64,000 bases of DNA from an uncultured Lachnospiraceae bacterium (GTDB taxonomy: Bacteria; Bacillota; Clostridia; Lachnospirales; Lachnospiraceae): contig CAJUDZ010000011.1 in the NCBI GenBank assembly GCA_910584965.1, positions 1 to 64,000 on the forward strand, read 5' to 3'. The first letter of the stretch is position 1, and each line of letters opens with the position of its first letter. A program made the translations under genes and the position numbers. The notes under the pieces are model-generated. The model searched no databases. It saw only the letters and a program-made list of their open reading frames with translations, and was not told where the DNA came from. Shown here in pieces: positions 16,418-24,690 of the stretch.

Positions 16418-16458
16418 AACCGGCGTTATGCACCCGACAGGGCGGCATGACGCCGGTT
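16418..16458 (+). terminator. Terminator of the cobalamin operon
   Basis: AACCGGCGT (16418-16426) pairs with ACGCCGGTT (16450-16458), followed by TTGTTATG. It starts 5 nt after the S-component stop codon. The 23-nt loop is long, so confidence is moderate. Confidence 0.55.
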
Positions 16459-16488
16459 TGTTATGTGGCGTTCCACATTATACAAAAT

Positions 16489-16526
16489 CTGCCACACGAC
16501 GGGCAAAGAAAACCGTCCTGTGGCAG
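16489..16526. terminator. Terminator downstream of gdhA
   Basis: 14-bp stem with one mismatch, CTGCCACACGACGG (16489-16502) and CCGTCCTGTGGCAG (16513-16526), 49 nt past the gdhA stop. Minus-strand flank ATTTTGT and plus-strand flank AAATATTTTC allow weak action both ways. Confidence 0.6.
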
Positions 16527-16574
16527 AAATATTTTCACGTCATTTATAAATTTTATGATTCCCGGCTTTTGTAT

Positions 16575-17909
16575 TTACACAATCCCCTGAGCTTTCATCG
16601 CCTCAGCTACCTTTAAGAAGCCCGCGATGTTCGCGCCTGCTACATAATTGCCTTCCATGCCGTACTTTTTGGAAGCTTCATCGAGATTATGGAAGATATT
16701 AACCATGATTCCCTGTAACTTGGAATCCACTTCTTCGAATGTCCAGGAAAGCCGTTCGGAGTTCTGGCTCATTTCCAGCGCGGAAGTTGCAACGCCGCCT
16801 GCATTGGAAGCCTTTCCGGGGCAGAACAGAACGCCGTTCTTCTGGAAATACTCGGTAGCATCCATTGTTGTAGGCATGTTTGCACCTTCTGCAACCGCAA
16901 AGCATCCATTCGCCACGAGTGCTTTTGCATCTTCCAGATTCAGTTCGTTCTGTGTCGCACAAGGAAGCGCCACATCACATTTTACGGTCCAGACGCCCTT
17001 GCCCTCATGATATTCCGCGCTCGGTCTTGCCGCCGCATATTCCGTCAGACGGGCGCGTTTTACTTCTTTTACTTCTTTCAAAAGCGCTACGTCGATGCCT
17101 TCCGGATCGTAAATCCAGCCCGTGGAATCGGAACAGGTAACGGGTTTGCCGCCCAGCTGCTGTGCCTTCTGAATTGCGTAGATCGCAACATTGCCTGCAC
17201 CGGATACGGCAATCGTCTTGCCCGCAATATCTTTTCCGTTGCATTTTAACATTTCCGCTGTCAGATATAACAGTCCGTAACCCGTTGCTTCCGTTCTCGC
17301 GAGGGAACCGCCGTAGGTCAGTCCCTTTCCTGTCAGAACGCCTTCATATATGTTGCGGATTCTCTTATACTGACCGTACATAAAGCCGATTTCACGGCCG
17401 CCTACACCGATATCGCCTGCCGGTACGTCCGTGTCCGCGCCGATATGTCTGCAAAGCTCTGTCATGAAACTCTGGCAGAATGCCATTACTTCTCTATCTG
17501 ATTTACCCTTAGGATCAAAATCGGAACCGCCCTTGCCGCCGCCGATCGGAAGCCCTGTCAGGGAGTTCTTAAAAATCTGCTCAAATCCCAGGAATTTAAT
17601 GATACCGAGATTAACGGAAGGATGGAATCTCAAACCTCCCTTATAAGGTCCGATCGCACTGTTGAACTGTACACGGAAACCGTTATTTACCTGAACCTGC
17701 CCCTTATCATCTACCCACGGAACACGGAACTGGATAATTCTTTCCGGAATGGTCAGTCTCTCCAGCAAAGCATCTTTTTTATATGCTTCTTCATCCGCTT
17801 CGATGACAACGCGGAGAGATTCCAATACCTCTTTTACTGCCTGATGAAATTCCGGCTGTGCGGGATTTTTTGCTACTACCAATTCATAGACTTCATCAAC
17901 ATATGACAT
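16575..17909 (-). CDS. gdhA: NADP-specific glutamate dehydrogenase
   Basis: 444 residues, the length of bacterial hexameric GDH. It interconverts 2-oxoglutarate plus ammonia and glutamate. FRVQFNSAIGPYKGGLRFHP (about 77-96) and the active-site block GLPIGGGKGGSDFDPKGKSD (about 119-138, catalytic Lys) are intact, and SGAGNVAIYAIQKA is the Rossmann motif; the family is the NADP-type. TAAAGGAGG stands before the ATG. Promoter TTGTGG-17-TATAAT at 17952-17980, with two spaced TTGTA palindromes further upstream that could bind a regulator. Single-gene unit ended by 16489-16526. Confidence 0.97.
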   Translation of the reverse strand: MSYVDEVYELVVAKNPAQPEFHQAVKEVLESLRVVIEADEEAYKKDALLERLTIPERIIQFRVPWVDDKGQVQVNNGFRVQFNSAIGPYKGGLRFHPSVNLGIIKFLGFEQIFKNSLTGLPIGGGKGGSDFDPKGKSDREVMAFCQSFMTELCRHIGADTDVPAGDIGVGGREIGFMYGQYKRIRNIYEGVLTGKGLTYGGSLARTEATGYGLLYLTAEMLKCNGKDIAGKTIAVSGAGNVAIYAIQKAQQLGGKPVTCSDSTGWIYDPEGIDVALLKEVKEVKRARLTEYAAARPSAEYHEGKGVWTVKCDVALPCATQNELNLEDAKALVANGCFAVAEGANMPTTMDATEYFQKNGVLFCPGKASNAGGVATSALEMSQNSERLSWTFEEVDSKLQGIMVNIFHNLDEASKKYGMEGNYVAGANIAGFLKVAEAMKAQGIV

Positions 17910-17951
17910 CTTTCATATCCTCCTTTACCGTATCTTGCTTTGTCATTTTAC

Positions 17952-17980
17952 ATTATAGTATGCCGCGGAAAAATCCACAA
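17952..17980 (-). promoter_or_regulatory. gdhA promoter
   Basis: Minus strand TTGTGG (17980-17975), 17 bp, TATAAT (17957-17952), 43 bp before the gdhA start codon. Confidence 0.75.
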
Positions 17981-18030
17981 CCACATTTCCTATGAAAAAG
18001 CATAGAAATTTTATTCGGTTTTTTATACAA

Positions 18031-18072
18031 ATTGTACAATGATACAGTAATTCAGGTATAATTGTATACAAT
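18031..18072. promoter_or_regulatory. Paired palindromes upstream of gdhA
   Basis: ATTGTACAAT (18031-18040) and ATTGTATACAAT (18061-18072) are perfect palindromes with the same TTGTA/TACAA half-sites; their centres are 31 bp apart, close to three helical turns. They lie 51-97 bp upstream of the gdhA -35. Candidate regulator sites; the cognate protein is unknown. The rest of the 17910-18187 gap shows nothing further. Confidence 0.45.
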
Positions 18073-18187
18073 CTGTAAAGCCATACAGCGTATGTACCGC
18101 TTTTATGACGGTTTCTGTAAAGCATCCATCTTTCCCCGGCGTCATCCATCGGCACAACGACCCTTTTTCCGGCAAAAGGCCGGCCGG

Positions 18188-18619
18188 TTACAGGTATTCT
18201 TTCATCTGTTCGATGCTTTTTGCTTCAAAATCCATCAGTTCCCGGGCCAGCTCGACGGAACGGTCCTGGGCCAGTTCATTATGCTTGACCGTCTTATACA
18301 TACTGGTCATCCCCCGGCTGCTTCCCTGAATCATCATTTCTGCCAGATGACTTGTGCTGACGTTCAGCATTGTGCCCATATGAACGCTGCCGCGAAGCAC
18401 AAAATCCACGATCTGATTGCTTCTGTACGTACCGCTCTGCCCCTCGATCAGCCTTTCCACAGCGTCATTATGGATTCTCGCATATCCGATGGACTGTCTG
18501 GAAAGTTTCAATGTAAAATCATTATCCGTTGTTTTGTCCAAAAGCGTATCGATCGTTGTCATCGCCATCTGCGTATTCCGCTGAATCTCCCGTAAAATCG
18601 TAATATCATCCTGTTTCAT
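18188..18619 (-). CDS. Uncharacterised helical protein
   Basis: 143 residues from ATG 18619, chosen because AGGAGA lies 6 nt upstream; longer in-frame starts run through the terminator at 18641-18670. The sequence is almost wholly helical and polar, with no membrane segment or signal, and reads like a four-helix bundle: helices near 4-25, 30-60, 67-95 and 100-142. I recognise no family and no catalytic motif, although two Met/His-containing helices (VHMGTMLNVSTSHLAEMM) could bind metal. It follows the SH3b protein gene on the same strand but is separated from it by a terminator. Confidence 0.7.
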   Translation of the reverse strand: MKQDDITILREIQRNTQMAMTTIDTLLDKTTDNDFTLKLSRQSIGYARIHNDAVERLIEGQSGTYRSNQIVDFVLRGSVHMGTMLNVSTSHLAEMMIQGSSRGMTSMYKTVKHNELAQDRSVELARELMDFEAKSIEQMKEYL

Positions 18620-18640
18620 AGCCGTCTCCTGTTCACAAAA

Positions 18641-18670
18641 AAAGAGTATAGATTTTACTCTACACTCTTT
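18641..18670 (-). terminator. Terminator of the SH3b protein gene
   Basis: AAAGAGTATAG (18641-18651) pairs with CTACACTCTTT (18660-18670) with one G-U pair; the minus-strand transcript continues in a run of seven T. Confidence 0.85.
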
Positions 18671-18713
18671 ACTATTGCCATATTTTCCATCTTTAATCAT
18701 GAAGCCGACTTCA

Positions 18714-20012
18714 TTACTCCACATAATCGGATTTGACATAAGCAGTCTTTCCGTTGTACTTGATCTTCGTCCAGCCGTCCGCCTGCTTCATAACAAGCTC
18801 CAGCTCTTCGCCGACATAGGCCGTCCCCAGCTTCTCGCCGTTCTCGCTGGCTGAACTTCTGATTCTGACATTCTCGATAACAGTTACCGTTCCGTTCGTT
18901 TCAGCAGCCGCAGTCTCCGTATGATCTTCCTGCGGTTCTTCTTCGACTTCCACTTCATTGTTGTTATCTACGACTTCCGTCTCGATATCTTCCAGAAATT
19001 CGCTCTTGATATACGCGGCTCCGCCTTCGTATTCGATCTTGCTCCATCCGTTACCGATCTTTTCTAACAGCTTAAACTCATCGCCAATAGCCGCTTTGCC
19101 GAGTTTATCGGCCGTCTCGCTGTCGGATGACCTGATGTTCACAACATCCGTTGCCTTCACTTTCGTTACAACAACCTCCGGTCCTTCCTCCGCGTTTTCA
19201 TCGGTTCCCGTCTCAGCATCCGCCGTTTCGGCACCGGCTTCCGTTTCGCTGTCCTCAGTCTCCTGTGCCAGCGCTCCGCCTACATTTTTCTTGATTTCAT
19301 CATTCAAATCCAGAATAAACTGCGCCAGATCCGGATTCTCCGCCACCATATCATTGTATTCGGCGGCAACCTTATTGTTCAGATCGATTACATCATCCTG
19401 CAACGTGACCTGCTCGATATAAGCCAGCTCGTTATCGGTACAGCCATCGCTTTCGTTAATATAATATGTTCCGTTTTCGTCCACACAGACATAAAAAACT
19501 TTCATGCCCGGAAGCAGATCTTCATAATCCGTAAACTTCAATTCGGAACAGACATATACGATATAGGTATTCTCCAACGGTCCTTCTTTGGTATAAATAT
19601 CCAGCGTCGAATAAGCATCTATATATTTGCTCGTTTCTTCAATGCGAAGTACTTCCGAATCGTCGATATCGCTTACCAAAGAGCGGATTGTATCGATATC
19701 ACCGGCCGCCTGCGCCGTATAGTACGTGTTGATGAGTTCCGTAATTCCTGAAATCGTATTCTGCTGTAATGCAACCTCCGGAACGACATATTCTGCCGAT
19801 TCCATTGTATCCTCTAATGTACTGTTCGCAGCGATATTTTCCTGCTGCTCCGTTTCTTTCTTGTTTGCCCTGATAGAAATAACAACAGTAATGATTACGC
19901 AGGCCGCCAAAACAACAGGCATTACAATTTTGGCATGTCTGACGAGCCAGCTTCCGAGACTGTCAAGTTTCGCCAAAAGAATATCCCCTAAACCATTATT
20001 TGACGTTTTCAT
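18714..20012 (-). CDS. Membrane-anchored protein with two bacterial SH3 domains
   Basis: 432 residues. A short cytoplasmic N-terminus is followed by one transmembrane helix (VMPVVLAACVIITVVISI, about 30-47), so the bulk is outside. Residues 75-235 form a folded region with an NTF2-like feel (INTYYTAQAAGDIDTIRSLV, then YIVYVCSELKF and MKVFYVCVDENGTYYI). Two SH3_3 domains follow (about 280-345 and 368-432), each with the NIRSS / VRIRSS signature and a final YIKSEFLE / YVKSDYVE, linked by acidic Thr/Glu-rich spacers. SH3b domains usually bind peptidoglycan, so the protein probably contacts the cell wall. GAAAGG precedes the ATG. Confidence 0.8.
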   Translation of the reverse strand: MKTSNNGLGDILLAKLDSLGSWLVRHAKIVMPVVLAACVIITVVISIRANKKETEQQENIAANSTLEDTMESAEYVVPEVALQQNTISGITELINTYYTAQAAGDIDTIRSLVSDIDDSEVLRIEETSKYIDAYSTLDIYTKEGPLENTYIVYVCSELKFTDYEDLLPGMKVFYVCVDENGTYYINESDGCTDNELAYIEQVTLQDDVIDLNNKVAAEYNDMVAENPDLAQFILDLNDEIKKNVGGALAQETEDSETEAGAETADAETGTDENAEEGPEVVVTKVKATDVVNIRSSDSETADKLGKAAIGDEFKLLEKIGNGWSKIEYEGGAAYIKSEFLEDIETEVVDNNNEVEVEEEPQEDHTETAAAETNGTVTVIENVRIRSSASENGEKLGTAYVGEELELVMKQADGWTKIKYNGKTAYVKSDYVE

Positions 20013-20050
20013 AATCTACAACCTTTCTTCATTTAAAAAGATGATGCAAA

Positions 20051-20122
20051 TGCACCCGACAGGAATCGAACCTGCATCAAAGGCGTCGGAGGCCTACGTT
20101 TTATCCGTTAGACTACGGGTGC
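20051..20122 (-). tRNA. tRNA-Arg (anticodon CCG)
   Basis: Minus-strand cloverleaf: acceptor GCACCCG / CGGGTGC is perfect with discriminator A; T arm GCAGG-TTCGATT-CCTGT; anticodon loop CTCCGAC gives anticodon CCG, reading CGG. The anticodon stem has one T-T mismatch at its base. The CCA end is not encoded. Confidence 0.93.
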
Positions 20123-20154
20123 ATATGTTACAAAATTATTACATCATCTTGTTT

Positions 20155-20183
20155 ATAATACCATAAGAAAGCCGTCTTGTCCA
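20155..20183 (-). promoter_or_regulatory. tRNA-Arg promoter
   Basis: Minus strand TGGACA (20183-20178), 17 bp, TATTAT (20160-20155), about 26 nt before the mature tRNA 5' end after allowing for the start point. Confidence 0.65.
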
Positions 20184-20246
20184 GTACCATACGCAAAGAA
20201 AATTTTTCCTTTTAAAAACTTAAAAAAAACGCCATATTTTCGGGCA

Positions 20247-20273
20247 TTCCGGCGGCATTCACAGCCGCCGGAA
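20247..20273 (-). terminator. Possible terminator of the DUF5688-like gene
   Basis: Perfect 10-bp GC-rich stem TTCCGGCGGC / GCCGCCGGAA with 7-nt loop, 120 nt past the stop of the minus-strand gene ending at 20394. A T8 run comes only about 18 nt later, so action as an intrinsic terminator is uncertain. Confidence 0.4.
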
Positions 20274-20393
20274 CAGATATTTTGCAAAATAAATTTCTTT
20301 TTTACCCTTCTGTCCGGCCCGAACTTTCTTCATCCGAAGCCGGCCGGATTATCTTTTCACATAACCTCCTTTTCGTCCGTCATACAGGACATT

Positions 20394-21335
20394 CTACTTT
20401 TCACCAAATATCACTACTTTTCCCAAAACTCTGTCATAATAGTAGACATTGTATGACAGCCGTTCTTCCGGCTCAACCTGCGCATCGTTCACTTCTTTTA
20501 CCATATCGGTGTAAAATTCCTTCCCCGTTATGCCGTCGTCGGGTACAAGGATCACTTCATGAACGGAGCTTGGCAGAATGATCAGATTCTTATTCAGTTC
20601 TCCGGCCAGCTTCTTCATGGAACTGGAATAAAGAAGCGCGGATGCACCGAATATTCTGTCACAGTTGCTCAAAACATACATTGCGGAATTACGCTCCATC
20701 GCCACATCAGCCCCTTTCGGCATTTCAATCCGGACTTCCCTCCTGTCATGGCAATGTTTCTGCTCCACAAATTCCTGAATAAGCTGTCTGACCGGCATCA
20801 TTTCTTCCGGCCTCATCCGCAGCATATTGGCCTTTGCCGTTTCGTACAGAACCGGCACATCGATTTCCCACATGGCCAGATGGCTGTTCTTAATGAGAAT
20901 GGTGGCTTTTCCAAAGCACGCATCCTCAAACGCATAGTAAAATACAATCGCGAGATCGTTCCATTCCACATAAGGGATTTCCGCCAGCATTTCTCTGTTG
21001 CTCTCCCGATGAATCAGTTTATACAGAATCCTGCTTTTTGCACGCGCAAACTGCGTAAAAAACTCCATGTCCATGTTGATCTCTCTGGCATTCTTCCTGT
21101 ACACACATAAAATATCGTATATGATATCTCCGAAAGCCCGCCCGTCCTCATGTTCTTCATACAATTCATCGATATAAACGGTGGGCGATACATTGCTTTC
21201 CTTTCCTGTAATAATAATGCCGTGCAGGCGGACTCCGTTATTCTTCGTCACCTCCCGGAACGCAATTTCATATTCCGCTCCCATAACTTCTCTCAACGCA
21301 TCGCAAATTTTGTTTCCAAACTCTTCCAATCTCAT
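20394..21335 (-). CDS. DUF5688 family protein
   Basis: 313 residues from ATG 21335 (GAGAGG 6 nt upstream); the longer open frame lacks a ribosome site. The conserved features I associate with DUF5688 are present: an early helix MRLEEFGNKICDALREVMG, NNGVRLHGIIITGKESNVSP, TVYIDELYEEHEDG, and a C-terminal YVLSN...GASALLY...VILVPDDG block. No signal peptide, no membrane helix. The family is frequent in Lachnospiraceae, often in several copies, and has no known function. It stands alone between the tRNA and efp. Confidence 0.75.
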   Translation of the reverse strand: MRLEEFGNKICDALREVMGAEYEIAFREVTKNNGVRLHGIIITGKESNVSPTVYIDELYEEHEDGRAFGDIIYDILCVYRKNAREINMDMEFFTQFARAKSRILYKLIHRESNREMLAEIPYVEWNDLAIVFYYAFEDACFGKATILIKNSHLAMWEIDVPVLYETAKANMLRMRPEEMMPVRQLIQEFVEQKHCHDRREVRIEMPKGADVAMERNSAMYVLSNCDRIFGASALLYSSSMKKLAGELNKNLIILPSSVHEVILVPDDGITGKEFYTDMVKEVNDAQVEPEERLSYNVYYYDRVLGKVVIFGEK

Positions 21336-21436
21336 ATTGTCCTCTCTTTCTCTTCTCTCCGGACCATACGAGCATGTCTGCGGCAGTACCGCAGGCATTG
21401 AGCGGTTTTTTCCGCAATTTTACCAATACTTTAGAC

Positions 21437-21460
21437 CGCCGCGATTACAGCAATTTCCTG
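21437..21460. repeat. Dispersed terminator-linked repeat, copy 2
   Basis: GATTACAGCAATTTCCT (21443-21459) with flanking CCGC, followed by ATAGCATAAAAA and the efp terminator hairpin. See copies at 111-134 and 27997-28020. Confidence 0.6.
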
Positions 21461-21468
21461 ATAGCATA

Positions 21469-21504
21469 AAAAGACAATGGACGCTTACGTTTTCCATTGT
21501 CTTT
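21469..21504 (-). terminator. Terminator of efp
   Basis: AAAGACAATGGA and TCCATTGTCTTT form a 12-bp stem about a 12-nt loop; the minus transcript then reads TTTTTATGC. Confidence 0.8.
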
Positions 21505-21534
21505 CAGGCTTTCAAAATCATGTATGCAGTATTC

Positions 21535-22092
21535 TTATACTCTTGACAGATATTCTCCCGTTCTGGTATCGATCTTAATCACTTCACCCTGATTAACGAA
21601 TAACGGTACCATTACTTTCGCGCCGGTCTCTACGATCGCAGGCTTGGTCGCACCAGTCGCCGTATCGCCTTTAAAGCCGGGCTCCGTATCTGTAATTTCA
21701 AGTTCAACGAATAACGGCGGTTCGATCGCGAATACATTGCCGTTGTAGGAACAAATCTTCACCATTTCGTTCTCTTTTACGAATTTCAGCGCATCCCCTA
21801 CGGTATCGCTGTTCAATGCAACCTGATCATAATTCTCCGTATCCATAAAATTGAACAAATCGCCGTCCGAATATAAATACTGCATGTCCTTTCTGTCGAT
21901 TCGTGCCTGTGGGCATTTCTCAGTCGGTCTGAAAGTCTTCTCGACAACGCCTCCGTTGATGATATTTTTCAGTTTCGTTCTGACAAAAGCCGCGCCTTTG
22001 CCCGGTTTTACATGCTGAAACTCTACTATCTGATAAACGTTGCCTTCATACTCAATCGTAATACCATTCCTGAAATCGCCTGCAGATATCAT
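21535..22092 (-). CDS. efp: Translation elongation factor P
   Basis: 185 residues from ATG 22092, with AGGAGG 8 nt upstream. EF-P enters the ribosomal E site and helps form peptide bonds at proline runs. The N-terminal KOW-like domain carries HVKPGKGAAFV, with Lys32 at the tip as the position that is modified in many bacteria; two OB domains follow (from about 66 and 130), ending GEYLSRV. No modification enzyme is adjacent. It has its own promoter (22144-22172) and terminator and so is separable from the aro genes upstream. Confidence 0.97.
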   Translation of the reverse strand: MISAGDFRNGITIEYEGNVYQIVEFQHVKPGKGAAFVRTKLKNIINGGVVEKTFRPTEKCPQARIDRKDMQYLYSDGDLFNFMDTENYDQVALNSDTVGDALKFVKENEMVKICSYNGNVFAIEPPLFVELEITDTEPGFKGDTATGATKPAIVETGAKVMVPLFVNQGEVIKIDTRTGEYLSRV

Positions 22093-22143
22093 AAAATAAT
22101 CCTCCTGAATCTTCACTTTGTTTTCACATTATAATTCTTATAT

Positions 22144-22172
22144 AGTTTATACTATAAAGTTTCATTTTTCAA
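22144..22172 (-). promoter_or_regulatory. efp promoter
   Basis: Minus strand TTGAAA (22172-22167), 17 bp, TAAACT (22149-22144). A short dyad TATAGT/ACTATA (22141-22156) overlaps the -10. Confidence 0.6.
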
Positions 22173-22200
22173 CCTCTTTCCCAAAAAAGAGGAAAACTTT

Positions 22201-22647
22201 TTATTCGCCGCTCTCTCCGTCCTTTCCAAGAATGAAGTCGATCGCCATCAGGTATCCGTCGAGGCCTTTTCCGTAGATCTGTTTGTCGCATGCGGGCGCG
22301 GTTACGGATATTTTGCGGAAATCCTCGCGTTCCATAATATTGGAAATATGTATTTCCACCTTTTTAACCGCAATACTCGCAAGCGCATCGCGGATTGCGT
22401 AGCTGTAATGGGTATAGGCGCCGGGATTGATCACAATGCCTTCCGTGCCGTCAAAATAAGCATCCTGTATCCGGTCGATGATGGCGCCTTCATGGTTGCT
22501 CTGAAACACTTCCAGCGAACATCCTTCCTTCTGCCCTTTCTCGGCTATCATCTTTAACATATCATCGTAATCCTTTGTTCCGTAAACGCTCTTTTCCCGG
22601 ATTCCGAGAAAATTCAGGTTCGGTCCGTTTATTACCAGTATTTTCAT
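22201..22647 (-). CDS. aroQ: 3-dehydroquinate dehydratase, type II
   Basis: 148 residues, typical dodecameric type II enzyme; converts 3-dehydroquinate to 3-dehydroshikimate in the shikimate pathway. Diagnostic blocks: NGPNLNFLGIREKSVYG (residues 8-24, catalytic Arg and Tyr), FQSNHEGAIID, and INPGAYTHYS with catalytic His near 100. Its ATG overlaps the aroK stop by four bases (ATGA), so the pair is translationally coupled in the order aroE-aroK-aroQ. Confidence 0.96.
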   Translation of the reverse strand: MKILVINGPNLNFLGIREKSVYGTKDYDDMLKMIAEKGQKEGCSLEVFQSNHEGAIIDRIQDAYFDGTEGIVINPGAYTHYSYAIRDALASIAVKKVEIHISNIMEREDFRKISVTAPACDKQIYGKGLDGYLMAIDFILGKDGESGE

Positions 22648-23171
22648 TTTTCCGACAATGCTCCTTTCTCTGTCGCTTTCGCGATCTCATCCAGTATGGT
22701 GTCAAAATCTTTATCATCTACGTCGATGATAATATCGGACGCTTTTTCATAAATATCTTTTCTGGCCTCCAGCAGCGTCCGGATTTTTCCCTGCGGGTCA
22801 TCTCCCTGTAAAAGAGGCCGGGACGCATCGTGTTTTGTCCGCTCATAAATGGTCTCCGCATTGGCGCGCAGATACACGACCGTGCCGAGTTTCTTTAACA
22901 GCGCGCGGTTTTCTTCCCGCACGGGCAGGCCGCCTCCGACGGAAATAATCGTATTTTGGGCCGTCCGCATCAGCTTTTTTAAACAGGCCGTCTCCAGATC
23001 GCGGAAAAAGGCTTCCCCTTCGGTCCCGAAAATCTCTGAAATCGTCCTTCCCTCTTCTTTTTCGATCAGCTTATCCGTATCCACCATCGGCTGACGCAGA
23101 CGATATGACAGCCGGATACCGACCGTCGTTTTGCCGCATCCCATAAAGCCGGTCAGAACAATATTTCCCAT
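22644..23171 (-). CDS. aroK: Shikimate kinase
   Basis: 175 residues from ATG 23171; the longer frame upstream is out of keeping with the family and lacks a site, while GGAAGGA precedes this ATG. It phosphorylates shikimate with ATP. Walker A GFMGCGKTTVG (residues 8-18), the shikimate-binding Asp in VDTDKLIE, the SVGGGLP loop near 78 and the lid SRPLLQG near 119 are all present. Part of aroE-aroK-aroQ. Confidence 0.96.
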   Translation of the reverse strand: MGNIVLTGFMGCGKTTVGIRLSYRLRQPMVDTDKLIEKEEGRTISEIFGTEGEAFFRDLETACLKKLMRTAQNTIISVGGGLPVREENRALLKKLGTVVYLRANAETIYERTKHDASRPLLQGDDPQGKIRTLLEARKDIYEKASDIIIDVDDKDFDTILDEIAKATEKGALSEK

Positions 23172-23196
23172 AAGCCTGTCCTTCCTCCCTCTCCGG

Positions 23197-24066
23197 TCAT
23201 GCAAAAAGCCCCATCGCCTGCCGCAGTTTCTCATAAACAAGCCCGGCTTCTTCTTCCGTAATTTCCACTCCGTTCCACAGTTCATAGGCGATAATACCCT
23301 GATAGAGCAGCATTTTCAGCCCGTTATAAGCCTTTCCGCCCGCTTCCTGCACAAGGGACATGAAACGGGTCGTAAAAGGACGGTAAATCAGGTCAAAGCC
23401 CGTATGTATTTTCCGGTAAAAAGCGGCGTCATCAATCACCACATCTTCCGTATTGGGCGCAAGTCCCACGGAAGTGCCCTGAATCGCCAGAAATTTCCCG
23501 TCAGGCAGTTTCTGATAATCCGACAAAAGCATCGGCACGATCACATCCCGGCCGAATGCCCCGTTGACTTCCTCCGCCACCTGTTCCGCTTTTTCCCTCG
23601 TCCGGTTAAGCAGCCAGACCTTCCCGGCCTTCTGTGCGCCGCAAAGATAAGCCACCGCCCTGGCCGCGCCGCCCGCGCCGAGCAGAATGATCTCTTCACC
23701 TTCGATGCGGATGCCTTCTCCCGTCATCGCCCGGTATAACCCCGTCATATCCGTATTATATCCCTTATAGCCGCCATCGGTTCGTACAAGCGTATTGACC
23801 GCGCCGATATGGGCCGCCAGCTCGTCCGTCTCCACAAGACTTTCGATCACCGCGCTCTTATAGGGCACCGTCACGTTCAATCCGAGAACATTCAGCGCAC
23901 AGGCGCCTTTCACCGCCTCCGCAAGCCGGCCCTCTTCCACCTGAAAAGGCACATAGACCAGATTATGGCCGCATTTTTCTGCCAGTGTATTATGGATGAC
24001 CGGCGACATGGTGTGTTCCACCGGATTGCCGATCAGGCCGCACAGCCTCGTTTTCCCGTCGATCAT
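23197..24066 (-). CDS. aroE: Shikimate dehydrogenase
   Basis: 289 residues; reduces 3-dehydroshikimate to shikimate with NADPH. NPVEHTMSPVIHN (about 15-27) binds substrate, NVTVPYK near 62 holds the catalytic Lys, GAGGAARAVAY near 130 is the nucleotide loop, followed by NRTREKA, the NADP-type pocket. It overlaps the yqeG stop by four bases upstream and is 25 nt from aroK downstream. Confidence 0.96.
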   Translation of the reverse strand: MIDGKTRLCGLIGNPVEHTMSPVIHNTLAEKCGHNLVYVPFQVEEGRLAEAVKGACALNVLGLNVTVPYKSAVIESLVETDELAAHIGAVNTLVRTDGGYKGYNTDMTGLYRAMTGEGIRIEGEEIILLGAGGAARAVAYLCGAQKAGKVWLLNRTREKAEQVAEEVNGAFGRDVIVPMLLSDYQKLPDGKFLAIQGTSVGLAPNTEDVVIDDAAFYRKIHTGFDLIYRPFTTRFMSLVQEAGGKAYNGLKMLLYQGIIAYELWNGVEITEEEAGLVYEKLRQAMGLFA

Positions 24067-24620
24067 GATGTCCGCCCCTTTCTTTCTCCGGCACCGCTCC
24101 CTGCGCCGGCCGGCCCGTTTTTTCCCTGCTGCCTCTTATAGAAAAAAAGCACCACTTTTTCCAGAATCCGTTTCAGTACGATCTGGATTTCTTCCTTAGG
24201 ATGAATGGGCTTTACCAGATACGTCCGTATGCCGGCTTTCTTTGCCCCCCATACGTCCGTAAAAAGCTGGTCCCCGACAAACAGCGTGGTTTCCGGCGTC
24301 GTCCCCATCATCCGCATGGCCTTCTGATAGCTCGCCGGAAAAGGCTTGTTCGCCTTATAAATATAACGGGAACCCACCTTATCATTAAAAGTCCTGACTC
24401 TCGGTTCCTTATTATTCGATAAGAGCATACTCTCGTAGCCGATTTCCCGCAGTCTCTGAAACAGGAAAATACTCCGTTCATCCGCCGGCGCCCCGTGAGG
24501 TACAAGCGTATTATCGACATCGAAAATAACGCCGCGGTATCCCTCCCGATACAGGCCCGCATAATCTATTTCATAGGCTGAATCCAGATATACATCCGGA
24601 TAAAAACGCTCAAACATCAT
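24063..24620 (-). CDS. yqeG: YqeG family HAD-IIIA phosphatase
   Basis: 185 residues. The HAD core is present: motif I FDVDNTLVP near 34-42, motif II LLSNN near 67, the conserved Lys in KANKPFPASYQKA, and motif III/IV FVGDQLFTDVWGAKKAG near 115-131. YqeG proteins are conserved in Firmicutes beside aro and ribosome-assembly genes; the substrate is not established (a phosphatidylglycerolphosphatase role is known for related eukaryotic/cyanobacterial proteins). Overlaps aroE by ATGA, so it leads the aro operon. Confidence 0.9.
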   Translation of the reverse strand: MMFERFYPDVYLDSAYEIDYAGLYREGYRGVIFDVDNTLVPHGAPADERSIFLFQRLREIGYESMLLSNNKEPRVRTFNDKVGSRYIYKANKPFPASYQKAMRMMGTTPETTLFVGDQLFTDVWGAKKAGIRTYLVKPIHPKEEIQIVLKRILEKVVLFFYKRQQGKNGPAGAGSGAGERKGRTS

Positions 24621-24690
24621 GATATCCAGCTCCTTTCCCGATCTCTCCCGTTTTTATGCCTGAAAAAAGGCGCCGCCCGGCAGCACCTTC

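Noticed and set aside
16428..16441. A 14-nt match (ATGCACCCGACAGG) to the 3' end region of the tRNA-Arg at 20050-20063, as in attachment sites of integrated elements
   Set aside because: The span between the two copies holds gdhA and other ordinary genes, no integrase or phage gene, and 14 nt is shorter than usual att cores. Likely chance.
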